Part shown: piece by piece, positions 26,892 through 37,044 of the stretch
Numbering within the stretch: the stretch's first letter is position 1
How the letters are laid out: every line of letters starts with the position of its first letter
From: Bombilactobacillus bombi
Lineage (GTDB): Bacteria; Bacillota; Bacilli; Lactobacillales; Lactobacillaceae
Assembly: GCF_013607485.1 (NCBI RefSeq)
Contig: NZ_SCHP01000006.1
Location: 1 to 64,000 of the forward strand
DNA length: 64,000 nucleotides
Direction of reading: 5' to 3'
Translations under genes and position numbers: made by a program
Notes under the pieces: generated by a model
Seen by the model: only the letters and a program-made list of their open reading frames with translations
The model's database searches: none
What the model was told of the DNA's origin: nothing

Positions 26892-27710
26892 TTAATCCTC
26901 AGAAGCGATAAAATCGTTTAACCATTGCATATCAGCTGAACTAATTTTAAAATTCAACTGGGCATTAGCTTGTGCATGTGCGCGCTGAACAGCTTTAGGT
27001 AGTGGCAAAACATTATTTTGAATGCAAAATTGAATTGCTAATTGTGCCAAACTAACTTGATATTTTGCTGCTAATTCCTGCAGTTGCGTATTAGTTAATA
27101 AAGAACCAGTTGCTAGGGGTGAATAGGCTTCAATTAAAATATCATGTTCTTGTGCAAAAGTTGTCACTTCTTGTTGAGTATGTCCGATAAAATAACGGAT
27201 TTGATTAACCATTGGTGGAATTTTAGCAACTGCTAAAACATTTTGTAAATCATGAACATTAAAATTTGAAACTCCAATGGCTTTGGCTTTTCCTGAGGTA
27301 TAGATTTCCTCCATTGCACGCCAAACCTCTTGATTTTGCCGATCATAATTGGCGCCCTTTTGTGACCAAGGCCAAGGTGCATGTATTAAATACAAATCAA
27401 CATAATCAACTTGTAAATTGTCCAAAGTTGTTTGAAAGTCAACTAATGCTTGTTTATAAGATTTGGTTTCGGCGGGAAGCTTTGAAGTTATGAAAACATC
27501 TTCTCGTTTTAATTTTGACTGTTTAAAACCTAGTCCAACTTCTTTTTCATTGTGATAAACTAAGGCAGTATCAATATGACGATATCCCAACTCTAAAGCG
27601 TTATTTACCGCTTGTTGAGCATCTTGCGGGGCAATCTGCCAAGTACCAAAGCCAATCTTAGGTATTTCAACACCATTTTTTAAGGTATACTTATCGTTTA
27701 ACTTGGTCAT
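26892..27710 (-). CDS. Aldo/keto reductase
   Basis: 272 residues, a TIM-barrel NADPH-dependent oxidoreductase. The catalytic tetrad is visible: Asp47 (GYRHIDTAL), Tyr52 (VYHNEKEVG), Lys77 (FITSKLPAE) and His110 (DLYLIHAPWPW). AIGVSNFNVHDL and PMVNQIRYFI are further family blocks. It resembles 2,5-diketogluconate-reductase-like AKR5 enzymes; the real substrate is unknown. Single gene with a terminator. Confidence 0.93.
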   Translation of the reverse strand: MTKLNDKYTLKNGVEIPKIGFGTWQIAPQDAQQAVNNALELGYRHIDTALVYHNEKEVGLGFKQSKLKREDVFITSKLPAETKSYKQALVDFQTTLDNLQVDYVDLYLIHAPWPWSQKGANYDRQNQEVWRAMEEIYTSGKAKAIGVSNFNVHDLQNVLAVAKIPPMVNQIRYFIGHTQQEVTTFAQEHDILIEAYSPLATGSLLTNTQLQELAAKYQVSLAQLAIQFCIQNNVLPLPKAVQRAHAQANAQLNFKISSADMQWLNDFIASED

Positions 27711-27813
27711 GAGAATCTCTCCTAATTCGTTATTTTTAACCGTACAGCTGCTTAATTAAATTATTGTAGCAATTTGACAACCACAATGACTTTGTACAGT
27801 ATAGCTATGTGAA

Positions 27814-27879
27814 CTACTGCTTGAAAGCTCTAATCGTGATTTGTCGCTTAATTCTGATACCATCGTATTTTGAAACCAT
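27814..27879 (-). CDS. Possible 21-codon small ORF with Shine-Dalgarno
   Basis: AGGAGG lies three bases before an ATG opening MVSKYDGIRIKRQITIRAFK, 21 codons to TAG, in the gap between the ABC permease and aldo/keto reductase genes. The peptide is basic. Spacing is short and no family is recognised; it might be a leftover of a deleted gene rather than a functional peptide. Confidence 0.2.
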   Translation of the reverse strand: MVSKYDGIRIKRQITIRAFKQ

Positions 27880-27945
27880 TAACCTCCTATTAATAAATTT
27901 GATCCATCTTATTTTATTATCGTCCTTTTGCAGGCAAATTTCTAA

Positions 27946-30468
27946 TTATTCGCTAGCTTTTAAAGCTGAAATCATATCCAAGGATTGCAGGATTTTTTGT
28001 GTAATAATTGAAACAATAAGTAGAAAAACAACAGTCATCACCACTGCAAATAAATAACCTGACAATGGAATTACTAAAGGAAAGCTTAGTTCACTGGAAG
28101 CAGCTTGAGTAATAATAAAATTAGTTAAAATTTTACCAGTTGGCACTCCCAAGATAATTCCTAAAATTGTAAAAATAATATTTTCTCTAACAATCGTGAG
28201 TGTTACTTCATTAGTAGAAAAGCCTAAAACCTTCATTGTTGCTAGTTCACGTGTGCGTTCAGAAATATTAATATTGGTCAAATTGTAGAGAACTACGAAA
28301 GCCAAAATTCCCGATAAAACCACGAAGATAAGCACAATTGGCTGTAAATTGGCACTCATTGCAGCTTGTTGCTGGATTCGTTTATTAATGAAAGTGGTAT
28401 TAGCCACTAAATTGGTTTTTTCTAACTTATGACCCAGGTTTTTTTGTTGTTTAGGATTTAAAGTAGAAGTCTTAAGCAATAAAGCATTATTTGACACAGA
28501 CCGCTTATTTAAGTTTTGCCAGGCATCCTGGTTAATAAAAATACTATTTCCCACATAATTTTTCACAATTCCGCCAACGCACAATTTGATCGGTTTTGTT
28601 TGCCTAGTTTGAACAGAAATTGTTTGCCCTCGGCGAATATTTTTATTTTGGGCTAAACCTTGCGTAATAAGCACTTTCTTTTGTGGTAATGATTGCAATT
28701 GATTAGTTTGGGCATCTCTAAAGGTAAAATAATGGGTAATAATATATTTATTTTTGAGACCATATAAGGTTACAGGCTGTTGTTTCACTTGAATTGCCGC
28801 CATATAGATTGGTAAAGAAGTTTTAATATATGGTGAGTTCTTAAATTTTTTTTGAAGCTGATTTGCAGAATTATTTGCTTTTAAATTCACCACAGCTTGA
28901 TAATGAGTTAGCTGTCGAAACTGGATAGGGACAGCAGAACTGACAGAATTCCGGAGGCCAAATCCTGCGATCATCAAACCTGCACAACCTGCAATCCCTA
29001 GAATTGTCAGTAACATTCGAGACTTATAACGTAATAAATTACGATAAGTCATTTTTTGATCAAAGGTTAACCTTTTCCACAACTTAGGAAAATGTTCTAA
29101 TATAATTCGCCGGCCAACTTTAGGAGCTTTCGGCAAGAGTAAAGCAATCGGTTTTTGATGCAAATCCGTCAACAAAATATAAATAGTCGCCCCAAAAGTT
29201 GCTCCTAATGCCAATAATGAAGCAGTAATAATGGGCTCCAACCAATAATAGCAAGGATAATTATTAAAAACATAATTACTCTTTAAAATCCGATAAACAA
29301 TTGGAGGCAGTGCCTTTGTTCCAACTTCAATTCCCAAAACCAAAGCAATGGCTGTAATAATCAGAGCATACAATAAATATTTTTGAGCAATCTCCCAATT
29401 ACGGTAACCTAGGGCCTTTAGGGTCCCTATTTCTTGACGATTTTCTTCAACCATCCGTGTAATTGTAGTAAAAGTTATCAAAATACCCAACAAAAAGAAA
29501 AATACCGGAAAAACATTACCAATAGCATCAATTCGACTTGATAAGGTGGTAAACCCCCGAAATCCAGGGTTATTTACTCTTTCAGTGATCCAATATTGCG
29601 GCAGTTTAGCAGCTACAATGGATTGTTGTTGTAATTGATATTGTAATTGTGAAAGTCGCTTTTGTAATTGTGATTGGGTTTTAGCCTGTTGTTGTAATAG
29701 CACTAATTGTTGTTGTTGCTCATCAAGTTGTAACTGTAACTCTTGTAATCTTGAATAGCGGCGTGACTGCAATAGTCTTTGCAAAAGCTTTTCTTTCTTT
29801 GATATTGTTTGTTGATAGCGTTTACCATTAACGCTAAGGTCATTCAAATCCTTAAAGCGCAAATACATAATCGAATAAGTCTGACTTAAAAAATTTGTCG
29901 CTGGCAAATAGACATATCCATCTAGTTGCCCCTGAGCAGAATCATAGTCTTGCTGATCCACATATAAGGGTGAATTAATATAACCAACTATCCGATAGCG
30001 TTGACGTCTTAACTGTCGATTATTAATTTGTAAGGTTTTATTTAGCGGGTAAAACTTTTTCAATTTCACATTAATTAATGCTTCACTAGATTTTTTTGGA
30101 TAACGACCTTGCCTCAAAGTTAACTGATTTTGCTGATTTTGAGCCTGGTAAGAGTATACCTGCAAATTTTGATCGTGTTTTGTATCGTGATAGGCCCAAC
30201 TATGGCCTAATTCTACCTGAGCTCCAATAATTTTTTGAGCTAATTTTTGATCAGCAGTTGTTAAACCTGCAGACGATACTACTTGTAAATCAGAAAGCTG
30301 ATGCGAACGAACATACTCATTAATCGTCAGTTCTAAATTAGGACCAATGGATTTAATTCCGACAAACAATAAAACCCCTAAGAATATAATTATAGTAATC
30401 GCCAAAAAACGACCCCAACTATGATAAATATCTTTAAAAGTGGTTTTAATATACAATCTTGTATGCAT
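27946..30468 (-). CDS. FtsX/MacB-type ABC transporter permease, without an adjacent ATPase
   Basis: 840 residues. An N-terminal membrane helix (about 17-36), a large extracellular part with a Gln-rich coiled coil (LQLQLDEQQQQLVLLQQQ, about 240-280), three helices of a first FtsX domain (about 320-435), another helix near 485-505, an external domain, and a second FtsX trio (about 715-830). This double-FtsX plan is seen in lactobacillar efflux or lipid/peptide-handling systems, usually paired with a MacB-like ATPase gene; none is next to it here. The flanks are an aldo/keto reductase and rpsI. Function unknown. Confidence 0.87.
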   Translation of the reverse strand: MHTRLYIKTTFKDIYHSWGRFLAITIIIFLGVLLFVGIKSIGPNLELTINEYVRSHQLSDLQVVSSAGLTTADQKLAQKIIGAQVELGHSWAYHDTKHDQNLQVYSYQAQNQQNQLTLRQGRYPKKSSEALINVKLKKFYPLNKTLQINNRQLRRQRYRIVGYINSPLYVDQQDYDSAQGQLDGYVYLPATNFLSQTYSIMYLRFKDLNDLSVNGKRYQQTISKKEKLLQRLLQSRRYSRLQELQLQLDEQQQQLVLLQQQAKTQSQLQKRLSQLQYQLQQQSIVAAKLPQYWITERVNNPGFRGFTTLSSRIDAIGNVFPVFFFLLGILITFTTITRMVEENRQEIGTLKALGYRNWEIAQKYLLYALIITAIALVLGIEVGTKALPPIVYRILKSNYVFNNYPCYYWLEPIITASLLALGATFGATIYILLTDLHQKPIALLLPKAPKVGRRIILEHFPKLWKRLTFDQKMTYRNLLRYKSRMLLTILGIAGCAGLMIAGFGLRNSVSSAVPIQFRQLTHYQAVVNLKANNSANQLQKKFKNSPYIKTSLPIYMAAIQVKQQPVTLYGLKNKYIITHYFTFRDAQTNQLQSLPQKKVLITQGLAQNKNIRRGQTISVQTRQTKPIKLCVGGIVKNYVGNSIFINQDAWQNLNKRSVSNNALLLKTSTLNPKQQKNLGHKLEKTNLVANTTFINKRIQQQAAMSANLQPIVLIFVVLSGILAFVVLYNLTNINISERTRELATMKVLGFSTNEVTLTIVRENIIFTILGIILGVPTGKILTNFIITQAASSELSFPLVIPLSGYLFAVVMTVVFLLIVSIITQKILQSLDMISALKASE

Positions 30469-30576
30469 AACTTAACACCTGCTAATTAACTATAAATCTT
30501 ACTTATTAAATCTATTATAATACTTTCAAATGTTATAACGTGTAGTGTTGCTTATTACTATGGTAAATTATCCAAA

Positions 30577-30613
30577 ATAAAAAGTACTTTCCGTTAAGAA
30601 AGTACTTTTTATA
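30577..30613 (-). terminator. Terminator of rplM-rpsI
   Basis: AAAAAGTACTTTC and GAAAGTACTTTTT arms around a GTTAA-type loop, 17 bases past the rpsI stop; U-run in the minus direction. Confidence 0.92.
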
Positions 30614-30629
30614 TATTAATATCAAAATA

Positions 30630-31022
30630 TTAACGCTTGGAAAATTGTGATGCCTTACGAGCCTTCTTCAAGCCAGGCTTCTTCCGTTCCTTCATCCGTG
30701 GATCACGTGTCAGCATTCCTGCACGTTTTAAAGGACCACGAAAATCAGGATCTACTTCTAGCAAAGCACGGGCAATACCATGACGGATTGCTCCAGCTTG
30801 TCCAGAAAAACCACCACCATGAACATTAACCAAAACATCATAACTATCAGTAGTTTCAGTAATATCTAAAGGCTGCTTCAAATCCTTAATTAAACTTGCA
30901 TAAGGGATATAATCTTTTGCATCCCGCTTGTTAATTGTAACGTTACCTTTACCAGGTACTAAACGGACACGAGCCACTGAATCTTTACGACGGCCAGTTC
31001 CAGCATATGATACTTGTGCCAA
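30630..31022 (-). CDS. rpsI: 30S ribosomal protein S9
   Basis: 130 residues starting [20 protein letters not shown] and ending in the conserved [12 protein letters not shown] tail that reaches the P-site tRNA. The start codon is TTG (31020-31022) after AAGGAGG. It follows rplM by 13 bases and ends the transcript. Confidence 0.97.
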   Translation of the reverse strand: MAQVSYAGTGRRKDSVARVRLVPGKGNVTINKRDAKDYIPYASLIKDLKQPLDITETTDSYDVLVNVHGGGFSGQAGAIRHGIARALLEVDPDFRGPLKRAGMLTRDPRMKERKKPGLKKARKASQFSKR

Positions 31023-31035
31023 ATTTTTCTCCTCC

Positions 31036-31479
31036 TTAAATCAACTTATTAACATCTAAAACTTCAGGCTGTTGGGCAGCATGATTATGGTCTGCACCAG
31101 CGTAAACATGGAGCTTCTTAAATTGTTGACGACCAAGGGAATTCTTTGGCAACATTCCCCGAATAGACATTTCAACCAATTTCTCTGGATTATTAGCCAA
31201 AATTTGGCCAGCAGACTTAACTTTTAACCCACCAGGATGATTACTGTGGTGATAATAAAGCTTCTTGGCAGCCTTTTTCCCAGTTAATTTGATTTTGTCA
31301 GCATTGATAACAATTACATAATCACCTGTATCAATGTTCGGGGTGAATGTTGGTTTATTTTTACCACGTAAGATTGTAGCTACAGCGGTTGATAGACGTC
31401 CTAAAACGACATCAGTTGCGTCAATAAGATACCATTTACGTTCAACTTCACTTGGTTTAGCTAATGGTGTTGTACGCAT
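31036..31479 (-). CDS. rplM: 50S ribosomal protein L13
   Basis: 147 residues with [19 protein letters not shown] and the [20 protein letters not shown] block. An early-assembling 23S-binding protein. Together with rpsI it forms the usual L13-S9 pair; a 115-base gap to truA contains a likely L13 leader for autogenous control. Confidence 0.97.
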   Translation of the reverse strand: MRTTPLAKPSEVERKWYLIDATDVVLGRLSTAVATILRGKNKPTFTPNIDTGDYVIVINADKIKLTGKKAAKKLYYHHSNHPGGLKVKSAGQILANNPEKLVEMSIRGMLPKNSLGRQQFKKLHVYAGADHNHAAQQPEVLDVNKLI

Positions 31480-31489
31480 TTAATTTCCT

Positions 31490-31580
31490 CCAATATCTGT
31501 GTCTGTTTACACACTCAATAAGTTTTCCGGGGCCTATCGTGGGGTAAACAATACCATTTCTCAATATACTCCCAATTCTA
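31490..31580 (-). ncRNA. Candidate ribosomal protein L13 leader
   Basis: The truA-rplM gap carries on the minus strand GTTTACCCCACGATAGGCCCCGG, then TGTGTAAACAGACACAG with a small stem, just ahead of the rplM ribosome binding site. Position and size fit the Firmicutes L13 leader family; the primary sequence match was not verifiable here. Confidence 0.5.
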
Positions 31581-31593
31581 ATAATAGTCAATA

Positions 31594-32346
31594 TTATTTC
31601 TGTGGATAAAAAACTTTTTTCAAATATAAGCCACTCGCAGGTGCAGTTAAACGAGCTTGTTGGCGATCCTGCACCTCATATAATCGCAAAAAATCATGAA
31701 CAGGCCGCCGATTGCTACCAATTTCTAAAAGTGTTGCAACCATAATACGTACCATATTATACAAAAAACCATCACCATGAAAAATAAATTTAATTTCCTG
31801 GGGATAATTGCTAGTGTCTAATTGGGCCTGATAAATCGTCCTGACCTTATTGCGTATTACTCCGCCACTAGCTTCAAAACTTGCAAAATTATGCGTACCT
31901 TGAACATCTTGTAAGGCCATTTGCATTTTCTTTATGTCAATAGCATATGGATGATGCCCCGTATATAACCTTAAAAAAGGATTCGTATATCTTCCCAAAG
32001 CCACACGATATTCATAGATTTTACTTAGTGCATCAAAACGAGCATTAAAATCAGGAGCTGCAATGTTGCTTTCAATAAATAAAATATCCCGGGGCATCAA
32101 ACTATTTAAAGCTTTCAACATACTTGTTGCTGCAAGAGAACCCGGATAAGCAAAAGAAATCACTTGGCCTAAAGCATGAACGCCAGCATCAGTACGTCCT
32201 GAACCCACTACGTTAACTTTTTTTCCCTTGGTCATCTTTACCAAGGCATGTTCAATCGTTCCTTGAATCGTCTGTAAATTAGGCTGGTGTTGAAAACCAT
32301 GATAGCGTGTGCCATCATATTGTACCGTCATTTTATATACTGTCAT
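31594..32346 (-). CDS. truA: tRNA pseudouridine synthase A
   Basis: 250 residues from the ATG nine bases after GGAG; the frame runs 27 codons upstream through ecfT, without initiation signals. Catalytic Asp is in [29 protein letters not shown] is the N-terminal block. It isomerises U38-40 in tRNA anticodon arms. It follows ecfT by five bases and is expected in one transcript with ecfA1-ecfA2-ecfT. Confidence 0.95.
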   Translation of the reverse strand: MTVYKMTVQYDGTRYHGFQHQPNLQTIQGTIEHALVKMTKGKKVNVVGSGRTDAGVHALGQVISFAYPGSLAATSMLKALNSLMPRDILFIESNIAAPDFNARFDALSKIYEYRVALGRYTNPFLRLYTGHHPYAIDIKKMQMALQDVQGTHNFASFEASGGVIRNKVRTIYQAQLDTSNYPQEIKFIFHGDGFLYNMVRIMVATLLEIGSNRRPVHDFLRLYEVQDRQQARLTAPASGLYLKKVFYPQK

Positions 32347-32351
32347 TAAGT

Positions 32352-33146
32352 CTAACTCCGCAAGATGATTAAAATAATTGTTAATACTATAAATAGTAAC
32401 ATCACTAAAGAATCCTGAAAATGCCATTTTAATTGGCGATATTTACTGCGATTCTCACTGCCCTGGTACCCTCGTGATTCCATAGCAATCGAAAGATCAT
32501 AAGCAATATTAAAACTACTAACAAATAAAGGAATTAAGATAGGAATAATTGCTTTAATCTGCCGCAAAATACTACCATCACCAAAATCAACTCCCCGCGC
32601 CCGTTGAGCATTCATAATTTTAGTAGTCTCATCAGAAAGCAATGGAATGAATTGTAAGGCAATGGATAGCATTAAAGCTACTTCTTCAACAGGAAAATGG
32701 ACAATTTTTAAAGGTTTTAAAATTGCACCAACCGCGTCAGCCATTTGTAAAGGCGTGGTCGTGATAGTTAAGAGCGTCGAAATAAAAATAATTAATAAAA
32801 ACCTCATAAAAATAAATAAGCCATTTCTTATACTTAAGGCTGATAAAGAAAAAATTCCCCACTGCCAAAAGGGATGACCACCAGGAGTGAAAAGCATCTG
32901 CAAGGCCACAGTAAATATAATCAAAAAAATCATAGGCCGAACACCCTTAATAAAAAAACTCAATGAAACTTGTGACAGCAAAACTGCACTTAAAACAAAG
33001 ATTGTCAAAGCTAAATAAGTTTGCCAATTATTAGCCAAAAAAACAATTGCCACAAAAATAAAAGTTGCAATAAATTTACAACGCGGATCTAGTTGATGGA
33101 TGAGCGATTTCCCAGGCAGATAGCGCCCGATAATCATTTTACCCAT
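32352..33146 (-). CDS. ecfT: Energy-coupling factor transporter transmembrane subunit EcfT
   Basis: 264 residues, five or so membrane helices, and two coupling motifs: [11 protein letters not shown] (about 180) and [11 protein letters not shown] (about 225), which contact the two ATPases. The EcfA1-A2-T module energises many vitamin-specific S components encoded elsewhere (none is present here). GGGAGG precedes the start, and it overlaps the ecfA2 end by eight bases. Confidence 0.95.
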   Translation of the reverse strand: MGKMIIGRYLPGKSLIHQLDPRCKFIATFIFVAIVFLANNWQTYLALTIFVLSAVLLSQVSLSFFIKGVRPMIFLIIFTVALQMLFTPGGHPFWQWGIFSLSALSIRNGLFIFMRFLLIIFISTLLTITTTPLQMADAVGAILKPLKIVHFPVEEVALMLSIALQFIPLLSDETTKIMNAQRARGVDFGDGSILRQIKAIIPILIPLFVSSFNIAYDLSIAMESRGYQGSENRSKYRQLKWHFQDSLVMLLFIVLTIILIILRS

Positions 33147-33999
33147 GTAAACCTCCCAATTGCTTTAATAATTCCCGAATTATCTGCGTCTCCGTAATCG
33201 GCAGTTGCGCAAATTCAAATCCCTTTTGTACTAATTCTTGGGCAAATTGTGTACTTTCAGGCTGCATCAAATGATGCTGATTTAAAAACTCAATATCATT
33301 AAAAATAGATTGTGGAGAAGCTGTTCGAACTAAATGAGCTTGATCCATGACCAAAACTTGTTGAGCATATTGAGCCACATCTTCCATTTGATGTGAAATT
33401 AAAATAATAGTCTTTCCTTGTTGATGTAATTGCGCAAATAATTCCATCAGTTCTTCGTGTCCTTGTGGATCTAGACCGGCAGTGGGCTCATCTAAAATTA
33501 AAACTTGCGGCTTTGAGGCCAATACTCCAGCAATTGCTACTCGTCGCATTTGTCCTCCGGATAAATCAAATGGTGATTTATCTGCCACACTAGCAGGCAA
33601 TTTAACTAATTCAAGCATCTGCAAGGCTATTTTCTTGGCTGTTGCTGCATCTACGCCAAAATTCTGCGGACCAAAGCTTATATCTTCTAAAACTGTTTCC
33701 GCAAATAATTGCTGTTCAGGAAATTGAAAGACCATACCCACCTCTTGACGCAACGGTTTTAAATGTTTATTTTTAGTTTCTGGAGTTATTAGCCTTTTAC
33801 CGATTTGAATAGTTCCACTTGTAGGTTTCAATAATGCATTCATATGTTGAACTAAAGTTGATTTACCACTGCCAGTTTGGCCAATAATTGCAGAAAAACT
33901 GCCGGTCGGAATTTCAAAACTAACATGTGATAAGCCTTCAAAAGCTAGAGGTCCATCAGCTTGATAGACATGTGTTACATCTTTGAACGTAATTGCCAT
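33139..33999 (-). CDS. ecfA2: Energy-coupling factor transporter ATPase EcfA2
   Basis: 286 residues: Walker A GQTGSGKST (40-48), Q-loop VFQFPEQQ, signature LSGGQMRRVA, Walker B VLILDEPTAGLD and the switch His in LISHQME. The C-terminal helical extension forms the EcfA dimer. It overlaps the 3' end of ecfA1 by 25 bases. Confidence 0.96.
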   Translation of the reverse strand: MAITFKDVTHVYQADGPLAFEGLSHVSFEIPTGSFSAIIGQTGSGKSTLVQHMNALLKPTSGTIQIGKRLITPETKNKHLKPLRQEVGMVFQFPEQQLFAETVLEDISFGPQNFGVDAATAKKIALQMLELVKLPASVADKSPFDLSGGQMRRVAIAGVLASKPQVLILDEPTAGLDPQGHEELMELFAQLHQQGKTIILISHQMEDVAQYAQQVLVMDQAHLVRTASPQSIFNDIEFLNQHHLMQPESTQFAQELVQKGFEFAQLPITETQIIRELLKQLGGLHG

Positions 34000-34811
34000 A
34001 ATTCATCTGCCAATCCTTGTTTAGTTTGATATTTTTTAGTCAGCAAAACCCCCGCTTGCAATAAGCTCAATTGCAGTCTTTGAGTAAAGGGCGGCCGCAA
34101 GCCCCAAGCAGTCAAACGGGTTGGATCGGCAAAAATTTCAGCTACGGTTGCGGTTTTTTCGATTATTCCTCTTTTTAATATCACTACTTGGTCAGCTTCG
34201 ACAATCTCTGATAAATCATGAGTAATGGATAGAATGGTAATACCTAACTGTTGCTGTAATTTTCGTATAATTTTTAAAATATCTCGTCGCCCGTTAGGAT
34301 CTAACATACTAGTTGACTCATCCATAATAATAATTTGGGGCTGTAATGCAATAACACCGGCAATTGCTACGCGCTGCTTTTGACCACCAGATAAAGTTTG
34401 GGGAGCTTTATTTTTAAAAGCACTCATCTGGACTTGATCCAACGCCCAAGCCACACGTTGAACCATCTGTTTTCGAGGCATATTTTGATTTTCTAAGCCA
34501 AAGGCAACATCATCTTCTACTGTTGCTCCGACAAATTGATGATCAGGGTTTTGAAAAATAATACCAATTTTGCGCCGGATATTCCACAAAGATTGTTCGG
34601 TTAGTTTTTCACCAGCCACAGTAATCGTCCCTGAATCAGCTGGTAAAATCCCATTAATCAACTTTGCTAAAGTGCTTTTACCACTGCCATTTAAACCGAC
34701 TATGGCAACCCACTGTTGTGGCTTTACTGTCAAATTTATTTTATTTAACGCAGACTTATTGGCATTGTCGTATGTAAAAGTTACATCTTTTAATGATATT
34801 ATTGGGTTCAT
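33975..34811 (-). CDS. ecfA1: Energy-coupling factor transporter ATPase EcfA1
   Basis: 278 residues: Walker A GLNGSGKST (39-47), Q-loop IFQNPDHQ, signature LSGGQKQRVA, Walker B IIIMDESTSMLD, switch SITHDL. Glu is kept after Walker B. It is the first gene of the ecfA1-ecfA2-ecfT-truA unit; the short divergent gap with the glycosylase gene should hold its promoter. Confidence 0.96.
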   Translation of the reverse strand: MNPIISLKDVTFTYDNANKSALNKINLTVKPQQWVAIVGLNGSGKSTLAKLINGILPADSGTITVAGEKLTEQSLWNIRRKIGIIFQNPDHQFVGATVEDDVAFGLENQNMPRKQMVQRVAWALDQVQMSAFKNKAPQTLSGGQKQRVAIAGVIALQPQIIIMDESTSMLDPNGRRDILKIIRKLQQQLGITILSITHDLSEIVEADQVVILKRGIIEKTATVAEIFADPTRLTAWGLRPPFTQRLQLSLLQAGVLLTKKYQTKQGLADELWQLRSKM

Positions 34812-34843
34812 TATCTCACCACGATTAAAATAGTTTTCTAGTG

Positions 34844-34849
34844 TATAAT
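34844..34849 (+). promoter_or_regulatory. -10 box for the HhH-GPD gene
   Basis: A perfect TATAAT lies 30 bases before the ATG; the -35 region (near 34821) is weak. The gap is shared with the divergent ecfA1 promoter. Confidence 0.5.
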
Positions 34850-34878
34850 AGCATAGTCTACAAAGAAGGAGTATTGAT

Positions 34879-35535
34879 ATGTCTATTTTTGACCCTCTAA
34901 ATGCGCTTATGAAAGTTTATCAAACAGAAATCGCTCATTGGTGGCAATATCCCAATCCTAATCGCATGCTGGTGGAAGCCATTCTCATTCAACAAACTAA
35001 TAGTAAAAACGTTATGCAAGCTATTGCCAATTTAAAAACGCAGAAAATCTTTGATGAACCATATTCTCAAACTTGGGAGCGATTGCGCCAAATGCCACCA
35101 CAAGAACTCGAACAGGCAATTTATCCTAGTGGATTTTATCGGCTTAAAACAAAAAGATTACTTAATTTTGCGGATTGGCTGGCTAAATATCGGGATAATT
35201 TACAGATCATCAGTAACTTTACTTTATCAAAATTACGTCAAGAATTAAATGGTATTAATGGCGTTGGCCCAGAAACAGCAGACGTCATGATTTTATATAC
35301 CTTTAAACATGCAGTCTTCATCCCTGACAACTATTGTTTGCGTCTTTATCAACAAATAGGCCTACTTCCTAAACAAATCACGTATCGCCAAGCACAAAAA
35401 ATATTTGAAAACAACCCTGCAATGACCACTGACTATCATATGGCTCAGCATTGGCATGCAGCAATTGATGAATATGGTAAAAACCCCCAAAAACTACAAA
35501 ATTCTCCATACAAAAAAATCATTCCCGAAAAGTAG
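34879..35535 (+). CDS. HhH-GPD DNA glycosylase (endonuclease III-like, lacking the iron-sulfur cluster)
   Basis: 218 residues. Helix-hairpin-helix ELNGINGVGPETADVMILY (about 125-143) and the catalytic Asp in AVFIPDNYCLRLY (about 152); the lysine of bifunctional EndoIII is replaced by Glu in VGPETA, so a monofunctional glycosylase is expected. The four C-terminal cysteines that bind a 4Fe-4S cluster are absent. This is like MagIII-type 3-methyladenine glycosylases. AAGGAG precedes the ATG. Substrate is inferred. Confidence 0.85.
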   Translation: MSIFDPLNALMKVYQTEIAHWWQYPNPNRMLVEAILIQQTNSKNVMQAIANLKTQKIFDEPYSQTWERLRQMPPQELEQAIYPSGFYRLKTKRLLNFADWLAKYRDNLQIISNFTLSKLRQELNGINGVGPETADVMILYTFKHAVFIPDNYCLRLYQQIGLLPKQITYRQAQKIFENNPAMTTDYHMAQHWHAAIDEYGKNPQKLQNSPYKKIIPEK

Positions 35536-35608
35536 CGCAAAAGCATTAGAGCTAGACTTAGTTTTTTAACCAACATCGTTACGCTCACTACTAATCGAAA
35601 GAATGATA

Positions 35609-35626
35609 TTTAAATAGCTATTTAAA
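35609..35626. repeat. AT-rich perfect palindrome between the glycosylase gene and rplQ
   Basis: TTTAAATAGCTATTTAAA is an 18-bp perfect inverted repeat with no loop to speak of. It is between convergent genes where a terminator is expected, but lacks a GC stem and clear U-run. Confidence 0.35.
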
Positions 35627-35640
35627 ATAATCAGGAAATA

Positions 35641-36021
35641 TTAGACCAATTCAATAATGGCCATTGGTGCAGAATCGCCGCGACGAGGAGCTGTCTTTAA
35701 AATTCTGGTGTATCCACCCTGACGTTCCTTGTAGCGTGGTGCAATATCACTAAACAATTTCTGTAATGCAGATTGAATAACCACTGCATCCTCTTCTTCG
35801 TTAATGCTAGCAACTTCATTGCGCACATAACGGGCAGCTAAACGACGAGAATGTAAATCACCGCGTTTTGCTAAGGTAATCATCTTTTCAGCAGTTTTTC
35901 TTACTTCTTTAGCTCGAGTTTCGGTAGTAACAATCCGTTCATGAATGAATAGATCTGTTGTTAAATCACGCAACATTGCCTTACGAACATCAGAAGCACG
36001 TCCAAGCTTGCGATAACTCAT
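35641..36021 (-). CDS. rplQ: 50S ribosomal protein L17
   Basis: 126 residues from the ATG after GGGAGG ([17 protein letters not shown]); the open frame begins seven codons earlier. [20 protein letters not shown] is the standard core. Binds 23S rRNA near the exit tunnel. Last gene of the alpha part, directly downstream of rpoA. Confidence 0.97.
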   Translation of the reverse strand: MSYRKLGRASDVRKAMLRDLTTDLFIHERIVTTETRAKEVRKTAEKMITLAKRGDLHSRRLAARYVRNEVASINEEEDAVVIQSALQKLFSDIAPRYKERQGGYTRILKTAPRRGDSAPMAIIELV

Positions 36022-36041
36022 ATTTTTGCCTCCCTTATACA

Positions 36042-36977
36042 CTAATCATCTTGACGGAGTGATAAACCTAAATTAGCCAATTTTTCTTTGACTTCTTCCA
36101 AAGACTTGCGTCCCAAGTTTCTCACTTTCATCATATCTGACTCAGTTTTATCAGTTAATTCTTGTACAGTATTAATACCAGCTCGTTTTAAACAATTATA
36201 CGAACGCACAGATAAATCTAATTCTTCGATGGTCATTTCAAGTTTTTTCTCTTTACGAGTTTCTTCTTTTTCGATCATCATGTCCGCATTCTTAGCTTCA
36301 TCAGTCAACTCAACAAAAATTGTCAAATGCTCAGTTAAAACCTTAGCAGCTAAACTAATTGCCTCACGTGGATCAATAGAACCATTGGTCCAAACATCGA
36401 GAGTTAATTTATCGAAGTCGTTACGTTTCCCTACTCGAGTATGTTCAACCTGATAGTTGACACGAGAAACAGGGGTAAAAATTGAATCCACAGGTAAAAC
36501 ACCAATTGGTGTATCATCAGTCTTATTTTGGTCAGCTGGAGTATAACCACGGCCAGTTTTAACAGTCATTTGCATATGAAAATGGCCACCCTCAGCAACT
36601 GAACAAATATACTGATCAGGATCTAAGATTTCTAAGTCATCATCAGTTTCAATATCAGCCGCTGTTACTTGCTTAGGACCATCTACATTAATTTCTACCT
36701 TTTTTTCATCAGTGTGCAATTTTAGAGATAGTTTTTTAATATTTAAAACGACGTCTGTAACATCTTCTAAAACACCATCAATCGTAGAAAATTCATGCAA
36801 AACCCCATCAATTTGAATATCGGCTACAGCTGTACCCGGAAGAGATGACAACAAAACGCGCCGCAACGAATTGCCAAGAGTTGTTCCATAGCCGCGTTCC
36901 AATGGCTCAATGACATACTTGCCATAATTATCTGTTTCATCAATTTTTGTGATAACCGGTTTTTCGAATTCAATCAT
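36042..36977 (-). CDS. rpoA: DNA-directed RNA polymerase subunit alpha
   Basis: 311 residues. N-terminal domain (1-230) with [20 protein letters not shown], the dimerisation and beta/beta'-binding surface; a charged linker; C-terminal domain (from about 245) with [19 protein letters not shown] and [13 protein letters not shown] that contacts UP-element DNA and activators. AAAGGGG is ahead of the ATG. It follows rpsK. Confidence 0.98.
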   Translation of the reverse strand: MIEFEKPVITKIDETDNYGKYVIEPLERGYGTTLGNSLRRVLLSSLPGTAVADIQIDGVLHEFSTIDGVLEDVTDVVLNIKKLSLKLHTDEKKVEINVDGPKQVTAADIETDDDLEILDPDQYICSVAEGGHFHMQMTVKTGRGYTPADQNKTDDTPIGVLPVDSIFTPVSRVNYQVEHTRVGKRNDFDKLTLDVWTNGSIDPREAISLAAKVLTEHLTIFVELTDEAKNADMMIEKEETRKEKKLEMTIEELDLSVRSYNCLKRAGINTVQELTDKTESDMMKVRNLGRKSLEEVKEKLANLGLSLRQDD

Positions 36978-37044
36978 TATTTATGTTTTGCCCCTTTCAA
37001 CAACGATTTTTAGCAACAAAAACTTTTTATGCCTAAGGTCAAAA

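Noticed and set aside
27814-27879. 21-codon ORF as a toxin, pheromone or antimicrobial peptide
   Set aside because: No leader, membrane span or partner gene; only the Shine-Dalgarno is notable, so it is listed as a low-confidence ORF without a function.
35609-35626. Palindrome TTTAAATAGCTATTTAAA as a transcription-factor site or terminator
   Set aside because: All but two of its bases are A or T, it is between convergent genes and it has no U-run; such runs arise readily in AT-rich DNA.
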